Part shown: positions 41,178 through 49,608 of the stretch, in pieces
How positions within the stretch are numbered: the first letter of the stretch is position 1
Layout: each line of letters opens with the position of its first letter
Assembly: GCA_046542845.1 (NCBI GenBank)
Contig: JBKHAN010000003.1
Location: forward strand, 1-64,000
DNA: 64,000 nucleotides
Reading direction: 5' to 3'
DNA from: SKKC01 sp046542845
Lineage (GTDB): Bacteria; Spirochaetota; Spirochaetia; DSM-27196; SKKC01
The notes under the pieces: generated by a model
What the model was told of the DNA's origin: nothing
The model's database searches: none
Seen by the model: the letters and a program-made list of their open reading frames with translations, nothing else
Made by a program: the position numbers and the translations under genes

Positions 41178-42227
41178 TCAGCGTGTTCGCTGATGCGGGG
41201 GGGCGGCGGCTGAAGCTCGTGTACTGATATGGGTCGGCAGAACAAGCCTGCGATACTTCCGGTTTTCCGCGGTGTCCGAGAGGCGCTCGACGAGGAGCGA
41301 GACCGCCGCCGATCCCATGCCCGCGGCCGGCAACGCGACGGTCGTGAGCGCCGGGTTCATGTATCTGCTCAGGTAATCGTCGTCAAACCCGACCACCGAA
41401 ATGTCGTCGGGCACCACAACCCCGGCCTCCCGACACGCGAGCAATGCACCATATGCGACCACGTCGTTACCGGCAAATACCGCCGTCGGACGCTCATCCA
41501 CGGCAAGGAGCTCGATCATGGCATCGTGGCCGGAAAATTCGGAAAAGTCTGCATACCGCACGAGGGTTGTGTCGAACGCCAGCCCCGCTTCGTCAAGCGC
41601 GTCCTGGTATCCGGCCAGGCGTGCCGCCGAGGCGGTGAAGGAAAGCGCTGCGTGCGTAATCATCCCGATCCGTGTGTGCCCGAGCCCGATCAGGTACCTC
41701 ACGACGTCCCGCGCGGCTCCACGGTTGTCCACGAACACCTGATCAACGTCATAGTTGGTACCCAGGTCGTCGAGACTCACAAGCGGGATGCGGGCGTCAA
41801 TAAGCTGTGAAAGCGCTGCATCGTCTGCCTGTGTGTTGATAAGAATAATCCCGTCGAGTTTGTCCTGCCGTGCGAGATCGACGTAACTGCCTGAAAAGCT
41901 CTGTGAAATCGGTTGAATTATCAGCTGGACCCGATAGCGATTCACTGCCTGCGACATGCCCTCAATGGTTCTCACGATGAATGCGTCCGTGTACACATAC
42001 TGGGTATGGCGGACGTACAGACCAACTTTCTGACGCCGCGTCATCGCGACCCGCCGCGCGCGCTCATCCGGCGTGTACCCGAGGTCCTGCATGGCCGCTA
42101 ACACGCGTTGCCGGGTATCTTCGGAAATGTTCTTACCAGGCGTGTTGTTAACGACGAAAGACACAGTCGTTCTCGAGACCCCAGCCTTCTGAGCCACATC
42201 TGCTGCTGAGACGCGTTTCTGTTCCAT
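41178..42227 (-). CDS. LacI-family transcription repressor of the alpha-glucoside operon
   Basis: A 349-residue LacI-family regulator. The helix-turn-helix and hinge (residues 6-58) read V-S-A-A-D-V-A-Q-K-A-G-V-S-R-T-T-V-S and N-I-S-E-D-T-R-Q-R-V; the rest is a type I periplasmic-binding-like domain with late S-V-V-G-F-D-D. It should release its operators on binding a sugar. The genes upstream on the same strand encode an AglEFG-type transporter, and repeated TTAGTAACGC elements flank that operon's promoter, so an AglR-like role is likely. The start is the ATG at 42227 with AAGGA 12 nt upstream. It may be co-transcribed with the permeases. Confidence 0.92.
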   Translation of the reverse strand: MEQKRVSAADVAQKAGVSRTTVSFVVNNTPGKNISEDTRQRVLAAMQDLGYTPDERARRVAMTRRQKVGLYVRHTQYVYTDAFIVRTIEGMSQAVNRYRVQLIIQPISQSFSGSYVDLARQDKLDGIILINTQADDAALSQLIDARIPLVSLDDLGTNYDVDQVFVDNRGAARDVVRYLIGLGHTRIGMITHAALSFTASAARLAGYQDALDEAGLAFDTTLVRYADFSEFSGHDAMIELLAVDERPTAVFAGNDVVAYGALLACREAGVVVPDDISVVGFDDDYLSRYMNPALTTVALPAAGMGSAAVSLLVERLSDTAENRKYRRLVLPTHISTRASAAAPPHQRTR

Positions 42228-42297
42228 AGTCGAGGCTTGTCCTTGTAGCGACTGTCGGTGAGCCGGCGTAAACCGGCCCACTCCCATGGTTGGTATG

Positions 42298-43254
42298 TCA
42301 GCCCTTTACCGAACCGGCCATCATACCCCTTACAAAATATCGCTGCATCGAGAAAAAGATAATCAGTGGGACGATCATGGTAACAAAGGCGCCGGCGGTG
42401 AGTACGTGCCAGTCCTGACCACGGCTCCCGACAAGTTCGGCGAGACGCGTCGTCACAATGGGTCTGCGGGTACCGAAGAACACGAGCGCTACGAGCAGAT
42501 CATTCCAGACCCAGAGGAACTGAAAAATGGCAAAGGACGCGATAGCGGGCACCGACAGCGGCAGGATCAGGCGCGTAAAGAGCATCCACGGTGTTGCACC
42601 GTCGGCGTACGCGGACTCGAGTATGGATTTCGGAATACCGGAAATGTATCCGTACATTATGTAGGTCGCCAGCGGCAGCCCAAAGCCGGTATGCGCAAGC
42701 CACATCCCGACGAACGTACCACTGATGTCGTTTGCCGTATACACGCGCAAAACGGGTATCAAGGCCATCTGCAGGGGAACGATCAGAAGTCCGACTATAA
42801 GCACAAAAAGAAACTGTCGTGCCGGAAATTTCATCCACGCGACCGCGTAGGCGGCGAACGCCGCCATGGTAATCGGGATAACGGTGGCAGGCAGTGTAAT
42901 CAGGACGGAATTGAAAAAGGCACCGGCCATCCCGTCGGCATTGAGAACGCGATCGTAGTTTGCGAGCGTCCAGTCACCGAAATCGGTGAAGTTGAGCAGG
43001 CCCGCCCACCATCCCGACTCCTGTATTGCAGATTCCGTTCTGAAACTCGAGACGAGCAAGCCGAGCGTCGGAAGCGTCCAGATAGCGAGTATAATTATGA
43101 CAAATAAGCGGACCGGTATACCGCCGATAACTCGCCTCGCTTTCATTGACCCCAGAAACGAACCACGCGTTCCGGCTGCGTTTCGAAGGTCGTCTTCCCG
43201 TGCGGCGAGCCCCGCCGCGTGTTCCTGTTGTGTTCTTGTGGTGTTCTCTGCCAT
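42298..43254 (-). CDS. Alpha-glucoside ABC transporter permease, AglG-like
   Basis: A 318-residue CUT1 permease with six spans and the coupling loop I-P-K-S-I-L-E-S-A-Y-A-D-G-A near residue 210. A 35-residue polar N-terminal extension and the M-I-V-P-L-I-I-F-F-S-M-Q-R-Y-F-V-R-G end resemble AglG/GtsC-type permeases for alpha-glucosides such as trehalose, maltose or sucrose. AGGAGG is ideally placed before the ATG. It is encoded 9 bp downstream of the AglF-like permease, with which it should form the channel. The substrate is inferred from family resemblance only. Confidence 0.9.
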   Translation of the reverse strand: MAENTTRTQQEHAAGLAAREDDLRNAAGTRGSFLGSMKARRVIGGIPVRLFVIIILAIWTLPTLGLLVSSFRTESAIQESGWWAGLLNFTDFGDWTLANYDRVLNADGMAGAFFNSVLITLPATVIPITMAAFAAYAVAWMKFPARQFLFVLIVGLLIVPLQMALIPVLRVYTANDISGTFVGMWLAHTGFGLPLATYIMYGYISGIPKSILESAYADGATPWMLFTRLILPLSVPAIASFAIFQFLWVWNDLLVALVFFGTRRPIVTTRLAELVGSRGQDWHVLTAGAFVTMIVPLIIFFSMQRYFVRGMMAGSVKG

Positions 43255-43263
43255 GGGATCCTC

Positions 43264-44367
43264 CTAAAAACTCTTCTCGCGCATGGATCTGACGTTCTGT
43301 ATCAGAAGCGGAATGACCACAATAAACAGAAACACCGCAAGAGCACTTCCACGGCCGAAGTTTCTAAACGCAAATGCTTCCTGATACATACGCAGCGCGA
43401 CGATATTGGTACCGTGTTGTCCGCTCGTCATAACGTATACGACGTCGAAAATCTTGAGCACCAGAAACAGTATTGTCGTACCGACGGTGAGTATGGTGCC
43501 CGAAATATAGGGGATCGTGACGTTAAAGAAGCTGCGAACTTCATTCGCTCCGTCGATTCGGGCGGCTTCAAGCAGATCCTTGGGTACACCCTTTACGGCC
43601 GCGCTCAGTATGACCATTGCGAAGCCGGTCTGAAGCCACACCATTATGAACATGAGCAGGAAGTTGTTCCACGGCCGAACAGTGATCCACGCGACCGGGT
43701 CGGCCCCGAAAAACGTAATAATGGCGTTCAGAAGACCGATCTGTGCAAGACCGGGCGGTCGATACGCGTAGACAAAGCGCCAGATTACGCTCGCGCCGAC
43801 AAAGGAAATGGCCATCGGCAGGAAAATGAGCGACTTTACGACCTTTTCGCTTGTTACGCTGAACCGGTCGGTTATGACGGCAATCAGAAGTCCGAGCGAC
43901 GTTGACACGGCGGGTACCAGAAATACCCAGAGCACCGTATTAATCAACACTCGCTGCATTGCGGAACTCTGGAATATGAACAAATAGTTGTCGATCCCGA
44001 CAAACTCTCCCCGTTCGAAAAAACTGAGCCATAGCGTGTTCATACTTGGCCAGATCAGGAAAAAACCGAGGGTTGCGAGTGCGGGGCCAATAAAGACCCA
44101 CGGAAGTACGCGATCGCGTGTCCGTTCGGGCAGCACCTCGGCGAGGCCGTTCAGCGAGAAATACAGCGCCCATACTCCGCCGACACCAATCAGCAGGGCG
44201 GTCAGCGCTACCACGATCCGCGGGGCGGTTGCCGCGTTGTCTCGAAGGTACACAAACCCGCCTCCAAGCACGACTACCGTGACAACCATAGACACGATTG
44301 ACAGGGTAATCCTGACAGGGACGGTATCAAGTCGCTCAGAGAATGTTGGTTTCGTTACGTCACTCAT
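43264..44367 (-). CDS. Alpha-glucoside ABC transporter permease, AglF-like
   Basis: A 367-residue CUT1 permease, longer than most because of two additional N-terminal spans, as in AglF. Strong AglF-type signatures are F-L-P-M-A-I-S-F-V-G-A-S-V-I-W-R-F-V-Y near residue 190 and V-P-K-D-L-L-E-A-A-R-I-D-G-A-N (coupling loop). AAGGTGG lies before the ATG at 44367. A strong terminator between the binding-protein gene and this one means it is transcribed by read-through at reduced level, matching the lower need for membrane components than for binding protein. Confidence 0.92.
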   Translation of the reverse strand: MSDVTKPTFSERLDTVPVRITLSIVSMVVTVVVLGGGFVYLRDNAATAPRIVVALTALLIGVGGVWALYFSLNGLAEVLPERTRDRVLPWVFIGPALATLGFFLIWPSMNTLWLSFFERGEFVGIDNYLFIFQSSAMQRVLINTVLWVFLVPAVSTSLGLLIAVITDRFSVTSEKVVKSLIFLPMAISFVGASVIWRFVYAYRPPGLAQIGLLNAIITFFGADPVAWITVRPWNNFLLMFIMVWLQTGFAMVILSAAVKGVPKDLLEAARIDGANEVRSFFNVTIPYISGTILTVGTTILFLVLKIFDVVYVMTSGQHGTNIVALRMYQEAFAFRNFGRGSALAVFLFIVVIPLLIQNVRSMREKSF

Positions 44368-44455
44368 TCATTTCCACCTTTCCCTCGTGTGATTACACAC
44401 ACATAGTTCCAACATTAATACCACGACACGAGGCCCGCGGCCTTGGAAGAAACTC

Positions 44456-44491
44456 CAAAAAAAGGCGCGACAGACAAACTGCCGCGCCTTT
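44456..44491 (-). terminator. Intrinsic terminator between binding-protein and permease genes
   Basis: On the minus strand, a 9-bp stem AAAGGCGCG/CGCGCCTTT (44483-44491 with 44461-44469) is followed by a run of Ts (44463 down to 44456). It lies 25 bp after the binding-protein stop and should give partial termination before the permease genes. Confidence 0.85.
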
Positions 44492-44515
44492 ATTACGCGC
44501 TAGGCTTGACGCGCA

Positions 44516-45847
44516 TCAGTCGGGATATGCCTCGTCGATTTCGGGAAGTGTCGAGTCAATATCCTCTCCGGACACGATGTCTACCATGCCGGTCCAGAAG
44601 CTCCCTGCTCCAACGGAACCCGGCATAAGGTCTGACGCGTCAAATCGGACGATGTCGGCGTTTGTAAGAATCTCTGCATATCCCTGGTCAAGTTCGGGAT
44701 ACCAATCAAGATTCGCGTCTTCGTGCGGTGAGACAAAACCGCCCTGCTCGAGCCAGCCGCGCGTACTCTCACCATGTGCAAGATAGCGCATGACCGCACG
44801 AACTTCGGGACGATCTTCCATGGGGCTCATGATGTCACCGGCGGTCAGCACGGGGCTGCCCATGTCCGGATCGATCGGCGGCAGATAGAAGAAGTTGACG
44901 TCTCCGTCGGGTCCGATATCGGTGCCGTCGGGCATGAAACCGGTAATGAAACTGGCCTGGCGGTGCATAAGCGCCTGCGGAGGATCAGCAACCAGCGGTG
45001 CAGGCCCGTCGCCAAACGGCACGGTCAGGATACTATCCGTGCCACCAAGGACGTAGTCCTCGTTCAGCCAGATTTCCAGCATTATGTCGAGCGCTTCGCG
45101 GAACTCGGGGCTGTCGAATTGCAGCTCACCAGCAACCCATTCGTCGTAAACCTCGGGAGGATGTATGCGGAGCATTATGTCCTCGATCCAGTCGGTTGCG
45201 ACCCAGCCGGTAGCTCCGGCGCTTTCCATGGAAATCGACCACGGGCTGTACCCGTCTTCGACCATCTGATCCGAGAGGTCGAGAAGTTCGTCCCAGGTCT
45301 CGGGGATCTCATAGCCCTCTTCCTCGAATACCGCAGGTGGATACCAGACAAGGCTCTTGACGCTCGCACGGTACCAGACACCGGCGACTTCATCGTCCAC
45401 CATGCTGTCTGCAATCCAGCCCTCATTGTACTGCTGCTCAAGGAATGACATGTCAAACCAGTCGAGTACGTTCAGAATATAGCCCTCGCTGTGAAGGTCT
45501 CTCATGAGACCCGGCTGCGGGAACGCTGCGATGTCCGGTGGATCTCCACCCTCGGTTCGAACGGTAATGAGCTGCTCGAAGTCTCCGGAACCCTCGTAGA
45601 CGACGCGGATTCCCGTTTCTTCCATGAACGGCTCCATCGCGGTACGGAATCGCTCGGCGTCGGTGTCGACAAATGCACCGAAAATGTTGACTTCAGTTCC
45701 GGACAGGTCTTCCCCGTCGGTCCAGGGATTTCCAGTGGGGTCTGTTGCTTCGATAGCCTCTTCGGCAGAACCACCGCCAAAGAGAACCGGCGCGGTAAAG
45801 GCCATAAGGACCAGTACAGCGAGAAATAGCTTCGCTACATGTTTCAT
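44516..45847 (-). CDS. Alpha-glucoside-binding protein, AglE-like
   Basis: A 443-residue family 1 solute-binding protein with a signal sequence of about 22 residues ending V-L-F-G-G-G-S-A-E-E. It belongs with AglE-type proteins: D-L-S-G-T-E-V-N-I-F-G-A-F near residue 48, G-D-P-P-D-I-A-A-F-P-Q-P-G, and F-L-P-style aromatic patches around W-A-T-D-W-I-E-D. It captures alpha-glucosides in the periplasm for the AglF/AglG-like permeases. AGGAGG precedes the ATG, and the gene is expressed from the operator-rich promoter at 45939-45968. No cognate ATPase is in the window. Confidence 0.92.
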   Translation of the reverse strand: MKHVAKLFLAVLVLMAFTAPVLFGGGSAEEAIEATDPTGNPWTDGEDLSGTEVNIFGAFVDTDAERFRTAMEPFMEETGIRVVYEGSGDFEQLITVRTEGGDPPDIAAFPQPGLMRDLHSEGYILNVLDWFDMSFLEQQYNEGWIADSMVDDEVAGVWYRASVKSLVWYPPAVFEEEGYEIPETWDELLDLSDQMVEDGYSPWSISMESAGATGWVATDWIEDIMLRIHPPEVYDEWVAGELQFDSPEFREALDIMLEIWLNEDYVLGGTDSILTVPFGDGPAPLVADPPQALMHRQASFITGFMPDGTDIGPDGDVNFFYLPPIDPDMGSPVLTAGDIMSPMEDRPEVRAVMRYLAHGESTRGWLEQGGFVSPHEDANLDWYPELDQGYAEILTNADIVRFDASDLMPGSVGAGSFWTGMVDIVSGEDIDSTLPEIDEAYPD

Positions 45848-45879
45848 GCAGATAGCCTCCTCAAAAGAGTGTGTGATTA

Positions 45880-45934
45880 CCCGGTCTTAGTAACCGGGAG
45901 CACGCGTACGCGTTACTAACGTCTGCGTTACTAA
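45880..45934 (-). promoter_or_regulatory. Repeated TTAGTAACGC operators of the alpha-glucoside operon
   Basis: Two exact TTAGTAACGC copies on the minus strand (45934-45925 and 45919-45910), 15 bp apart, and a reverse copy TTAGTAAC (plus strand, 45887-45894) inside the hairpin CCCGGT...ACCGGG (45880-45898). The first overlaps the expected transcript start, so a LacI-type repressor bound here would block initiation or elongation. Confidence 0.55.
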
Positions 45935-45938
45935 TTAC

Positions 45939-45968
45939 ATAGTAAGGGGTGAAAATGAGTCCTGGCAA
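45939..45968 (-). promoter_or_regulatory. Sigma-70 promoter of the alpha-glucoside transporter operon
   Basis: On the minus strand TTGCCA (45968-45963), 18 bp, TACTAT (45944-45939). Predicted start near 45932, within the first TTAGTAACGC element, giving an 85-nt leader before the ATG at 45847. Confidence 0.65.
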
Positions 45969-46010
45969 GAAAAAACAGCGGTTTATACAAAGAAAAGCGC
46001 CGGAAACGCG

Positions 46011-46031
46011 AAAAAGGCCGTGCCGCCGGCC
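46011..46031 (-). terminator. Terminator after the HtrA-type protease gene
   Basis: On the minus strand a short GC stem (GGCCG/CGGCC, 46027-46031 with 46016-46020) is followed by five Ts (46015-46011), 35 bp after the protease stop codon. Confidence 0.55.
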
Positions 46032-46065
46032 ATGCGAGGACCGACAGCACAGGCTGCATTGAGGG

Positions 46066-47637
46066 TCAACCGTCGAGCCCGCCAATTCCGAGCGACAGCT
46101 CTGCCTGTCCCCGGAGAATGCGGAACGTGACTTCCCGTCCTGCCTCGGCGAGACGCGCATAGAAGTCCTGAATGTCGTCCACCGCGGCGCCGTCGACGCG
46201 CGTGATCACGTCTCCTTCTCGCACCCCTGCGTGCCCCGCCGGCGACCGCTGCTCCACATCAACGACCACCACGCCGTCCATCGACTCGGACTCCGGAAGC
46301 GGGAACACGGTGAACCCGGGCCACAACCCGTCGGCAGCTTCGACGACGTCGGCGCGTCGGCGTTCGGTTGTCACGCGTATGCGGACCTCCCGACCGTCGC
46401 GAAGAATCAGGAACTCCGTCTCGTCGCCGGGTTCCAGGTTGCCTACAGCGCGACTGGTATCTCTTCCGTCGGTAACAGCCCGGTCACCGACCTGCATAAT
46501 CAGGTCTCCGGGTCTGATCCCGGCCCCCGCAGCCGGAGAACCGCGCCACACGTTCGTCACGAGCGCGCCCTCCCGGTCTGCGATGTCGAGAGACTCAAAC
46601 AGGGGCTCGAGAGCCTCGTTCGACGTATCGGCAAGGCTGACACCGAGCCACCCGAAGACAACCTCACCTTCCTCCAGAAAATCGTCAATTGCCCTGAGCG
46701 CCTGATCGATAGGAATCGCAAACCCGAGCCCGACACTGCCGCCGCCCTGCGAGGCTATCCAGGTGTTGATGCCGATCACCTCACCGCTCGTGCTCACGAG
46801 CGCGCCGCCGGAGTTACCGGGGTTAATCGCAGCGTCGGTCTGTATATAGTCGGTAAAGTCGGCGACACCCGACCGGGGATCCGCCTGTCGCCCGATGGCG
46901 CTGACTATCCCCGCGGTGACCGAACTTTCAAATCCGAAGGGATTCCCCATCGCCAGAACCCAGTCTCCGACATGAAGACTGTCGGAGTCGCCAAGCTCGG
47001 CTACGGGTAGTTGCGTTTCGGTTTCTATGCTCAGAAGAGCCAGATCAAGCCGTGGTTCGGAGCCGACAAGTTCCGCTTCAAACTCGCGTCCGTCGTACAA
47101 CCCGACGGTGATCTCGGTCGCATTGGCTACGACGTGGTCGTTCGTCAGGACGTACACAACTCCGGGATCCTGCCGGACAATGACCCCGGATCCGAGTCCC
47201 GGCCGCCTGAACTCCTGTTCACCGGGCGGCTGCATGTCCCAGGGATTAAAGAAATAATCAAATGGTGAACGATTCTGAGGAGCCTGTCTGCGCACAACGG
47301 ATACCGTCGATATTTCCACAACGGATGGAAGCACGGCATCCGCAACATCACGAAAGCTACCGGGTCCGTTGGCAAAGCCACCGGAACCATCGGACGTTGA
47401 ATCCGGCATGCTGCCGGGTGGATACCCCTGAACCCTTCGCTCAAGGGCACGAGCACCCGACGGAGTTTCCGGCGAACCGGACACCTGCAGAACGCTACCG
47501 GAAGAAACGAGTTCCGCCTCGACCCTGTCCGCGATCTGGTCCAGGGCAAGGAATCGACCACTCACGACACCGGCTGCATAGCCAATGAACAGCAGTAAAA
47601 GAATGCTACTTGAATACTTCCAGTACTTCGATTTCAT
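46066..47637 (-). CDS. HtrA/DegP-type periplasmic serine protease
   Basis: A 523-residue membrane-anchored trypsin-like protease with two PDZ domains. One N-terminal span (about 8-30), a 70-residue proline/glycine-rich linker, then the protease domain with the triad H168 (T-N-D-H-V-V), D198 (R-L-D-L-A-L) and S276 (N-P-G-N-S-G-G-A-L). PDZ domains are at about 330-425 and 430-520. It degrades or refolds damaged envelope proteins. The ATG has GGAGG upstream. It is divergent from the YihY gene, with 148 bp between them that is AT-rich around 47690. The anchor and two PDZs resemble DegS/DegQ mixtures; I do not assign one name. Confidence 0.95.
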   Translation of the reverse strand: MKSKYWKYSSSILLLLFIGYAAGVVSGRFLALDQIADRVEAELVSSGSVLQVSGSPETPSGARALERRVQGYPPGSMPDSTSDGSGGFANGPGSFRDVADAVLPSVVEISTVSVVRRQAPQNRSPFDYFFNPWDMQPPGEQEFRRPGLGSGVIVRQDPGVVYVLTNDHVVANATEITVGLYDGREFEAELVGSEPRLDLALLSIETETQLPVAELGDSDSLHVGDWVLAMGNPFGFESSVTAGIVSAIGRQADPRSGVADFTDYIQTDAAINPGNSGGALVSTSGEVIGINTWIASQGGGSVGLGFAIPIDQALRAIDDFLEEGEVVFGWLGVSLADTSNEALEPLFESLDIADREGALVTNVWRGSPAAGAGIRPGDLIMQVGDRAVTDGRDTSRAVGNLEPGDETEFLILRDGREVRIRVTTERRRADVVEAADGLWPGFTVFPLPESESMDGVVVVDVEQRSPAGHAGVREGDVITRVDGAAVDDIQDFYARLAEAGREVTFRILRGQAELSLGIGGLDG

Positions 47638-47739
47638 ATTAACCTCCGAAATCGATATATGTGTTTATCTGTAACAATGGTAATAACGAAACCGTTTTTT
47701 GGGGAGCATATTACAGAATTGTCATCGCTCCCGGGTCGC

Positions 47740-47768
47740 TTGCCGCCGGCCGATCCCGACAGTATGAT
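47740..47768 (+). promoter_or_regulatory. Sigma-70 promoter of the YihY gene
   Basis: TTGCCG (47740-47745), 17 bp, TATGAT (47763-47768). The transcript would start near 47775, just before the AAGGA ribosome site of the gene at 47786. Confidence 0.65.
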
Positions 47769-47785
47769 CAAAATGTAAGGAACAC

Positions 47786-48778
47786 ATGACGCTATTCGAC
47801 AAACTCCCCGAAACGAAAGCCGCTCGAAAGATAATCGACGTTTCGCGTCGAATCTCCATCCCCGGGTTTAACGGGCTTTCATTGTTCGAGGTGGGACGTT
47901 TTTTTGCCATCGGTATGCGCAACGGCGCGATTACAACGCGGGGGTCGAGCATAGCCTTCCGCATCTTCCTGAGCATTTTCCCCGCCGTGCTCTTTCTGAT
48001 TACGCTCATACCCTACATCCCGATACCGGATTTCCAGGAAACCCTTCTCGTGCTTATAAGCGGCGCCCTGCCCGCTGAAGTAACGGACCTCGTAGAGGAT
48101 ACGTTCCGGGATCTGCTTGTGAGCCAGAACGCGGGTCTGCTCTCTGCAACCCTGCTGCTCTCGTTGTATACGGCGACACGGAGCATGCTCGGGATAATTC
48201 GCTCCTTCGACGCGAGCTACCACGATTTCGCCACACACCCCCGCCCCATGAAATGGCTCGTCAGCATCGGGCTTGTCGGTCTGCTGTTCGGACTCATTAT
48301 CGTCGCGAGCATCCTTCAGATCGCCGGTGCTGCGGTGATCTCGTTTATCGGAGGGCTTGGCATCCTCCCTGACGGACCGGTTGTGCTCGTCATCAGCGCC
48401 GGACGCCTGCTCTTCGCCGCTGCCCTGGTGCTCACCGGGGTGTCGGCGATTTACTACTGGGCGCCGGCGGCGAGCGCGCGGAGCAGGTTCGCCTCGCCAG
48501 GATCGCTCCTGGCCACCGTAGCAATTGCCGTGGTAAACGGCGCGTTCAACTTCTACGTTGAGAATCTGAGTAACTGGAACGCTATATACGGTACCCTGGG
48601 TACGGTAGTGATGCTTCAGCTGTGGCTGTACGCGGTGAGTATCGTGCTCCTGATCGGCTTCGAGCTGAACGTCAGTATATCCGAAGCCGGGGCGAGCGGT
48701 TCGCCGTCGGATGTGCTTGAGGCCCGGGAACACGAGAACGTCGAAAAAACCCTCGGGCACCGGCCACACGATCGTTAA
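47786..48778 (+). CDS. YihY/BrkB-family inner membrane protein
   Basis: A 330-residue membrane protein with six spans, of the YihY (UPF0761, formerly RNase BN/BrkB) family. Family landmarks include R-G-S-S-I-A-F-R-I-F-L-S-I-F-P near residue 55, the N-W-N-A-I-Y-G-T-L-G-T-V segment near 280, and the closing L-I-G-F-E-L-N. Its function is not settled in any organism. AAGGA precedes the ATG. It is monocistronic from its own promoter; its last third is overlapped by a possible gene on the opposite strand (48672-49088). Confidence 0.93.
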   Translation: MTLFDKLPETKAARKIIDVSRRISIPGFNGLSLFEVGRFFAIGMRNGAITTRGSSIAFRIFLSIFPAVLFLITLIPYIPIPDFQETLLVLISGALPAEVTDLVEDTFRDLLVSQNAGLLSATLLLSLYTATRSMLGIIRSFDASYHDFATHPRPMKWLVSIGLVGLLFGLIIVASILQIAGAAVISFIGGLGILPDGPVVLVISAGRLLFAAALVLTGVSAIYYWAPAASARSRFASPGSLLATVAIAVVNGAFNFYVENLSNWNAIYGTLGTVVMLQLWLYAVSIVLLIGFELNVSISEAGASGSPSDVLEAREHENVEKTLGHRPHDR

Positions 48779-49088
48779 TCTCCTGGACATACTCGGCAAT
48801 GCGCCCCCGGCGACTCCGGTCCACCCGAAAGACAAGGACGACTGCATGCGTTCCCGGGACCATGGGCCGACAGGTCACCGTCAGAACAGGATTGGTGAAC
48901 AAACGCCCGGCACGTGCCGATCGAAGCACCATATTCGCCAGACGCAGGCTTGTCGGGCCACCGGGACGCGAGAGAACGAGCGCGTCGGGTTCGAGGGAGA
49001 GGCGGTACTCGCGCAAAGGGGGCACCGGCTCGGGGTGCCCGTCGACGCGAACCAGGCGGCAGGCCAGCGATTCAATCACAGCTCCCAC
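48672..49088 (-). CDS. Possible small protein antisense to the YihY 3' end
   Basis: A 138-residue reading frame that overlaps the end of the YihY gene by 107 bp and otherwise covers a 400-bp stretch without any other gene. The sequence is protein-like, with alternating beta stretches (Y-R-L-S-L-E-P-D-A-L-V-L-S, then N-P-V-L-T-V-T-C-R-P, then H-A-V-V-L-V-F-R-V) that recall a PH-like fold followed by an E-Y-V-Q-E-I-N-D-R helix. I see no Shine-Dalgarno or family. It may be a genuine gene, with a long 3' overlap, or chance. Confidence 0.45.
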   Translation of the reverse strand: MGAVIESLACRLVRVDGHPEPVPPLREYRLSLEPDALVLSRPGGPTSLRLANMVLRSARAGRLFTNPVLTVTCRPMVPGTHAVVLVFRVDRSRRGRIAEYVQEINDRVAGARGFFRRSRVPGPQAHPTANRSPRLRIY

Positions 49089-49177
49089 GGTATCACAACA
49101 CGGGAACCGGCGTCTCGTGGAATCTCTGAAGGCTTTCTTCTATACTATAAAGCAATGACACAGGCCATGGAGGGCGT

Positions 49178-49588
49178 ATGAAGCGCGCAATTCTTGTACT
49201 CGGTATATTGCTTGGAGCTGTTTTCTCTCTTTCCGCCCAGGACGCGGATCTCGTTGGACCGTGGACAGCGTTTCGGGCCATTGAACTGAGCGATTATACC
49301 CTCAGCGACTATCGCAATCCCCCGGAAACCGACGATTTACCCATCGGTGAGCTCACGATTAACGCGGACGGAACGCTGGAATCAGATTTTCTGGACTTCG
49401 ACGAGTGGAGTTTCAGCGACGAGTTCCTGATTCTCACCGACGGATCCACGAATGCGTTCTTTGTCCCCCGGGTCATGAGCCCCGATACCCTGTATCTTCT
49501 GAGGGTCAGTGTAACAGAACGTGATCGTGAGGTAACGCACATACGCGTGGACCGCCCCGGAAGCCTCATTGTCGTGAGAGAAATGTAG
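49178..49588 (+). CDS. Small secreted protein of unknown function
   Basis: A 136-residue exported protein: signal sequence 1-20 (ending S-L-S-A-Q), then a compact beta-rich domain with D-L-V-G-P-W-T-A-F at the start and E-L-T-I-N-A-D-G-T-L-E in the middle, a layout like small lipocalin-type or META-like domains. I do not recognise the family. GGAGGGCG is 4 nt before the ATG, and a TATACT -10-like box lies about 30 bp upstream. It is convergent with the secreted SH3-like gene. Confidence 0.75.
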   Translation: MKRAILVLGILLGAVFSLSAQDADLVGPWTAFRAIELSDYTLSDYRNPPETDDLPIGELTINADGTLESDFLDFDEWSFSDEFLILTDGSTNAFFVPRVMSPDTLYLLRVSVTERDREVTHIRVDRPGSLIVVREM

Positions 49589-49608
49589 CCGCGGAGAACC
49601 GGATGCGA

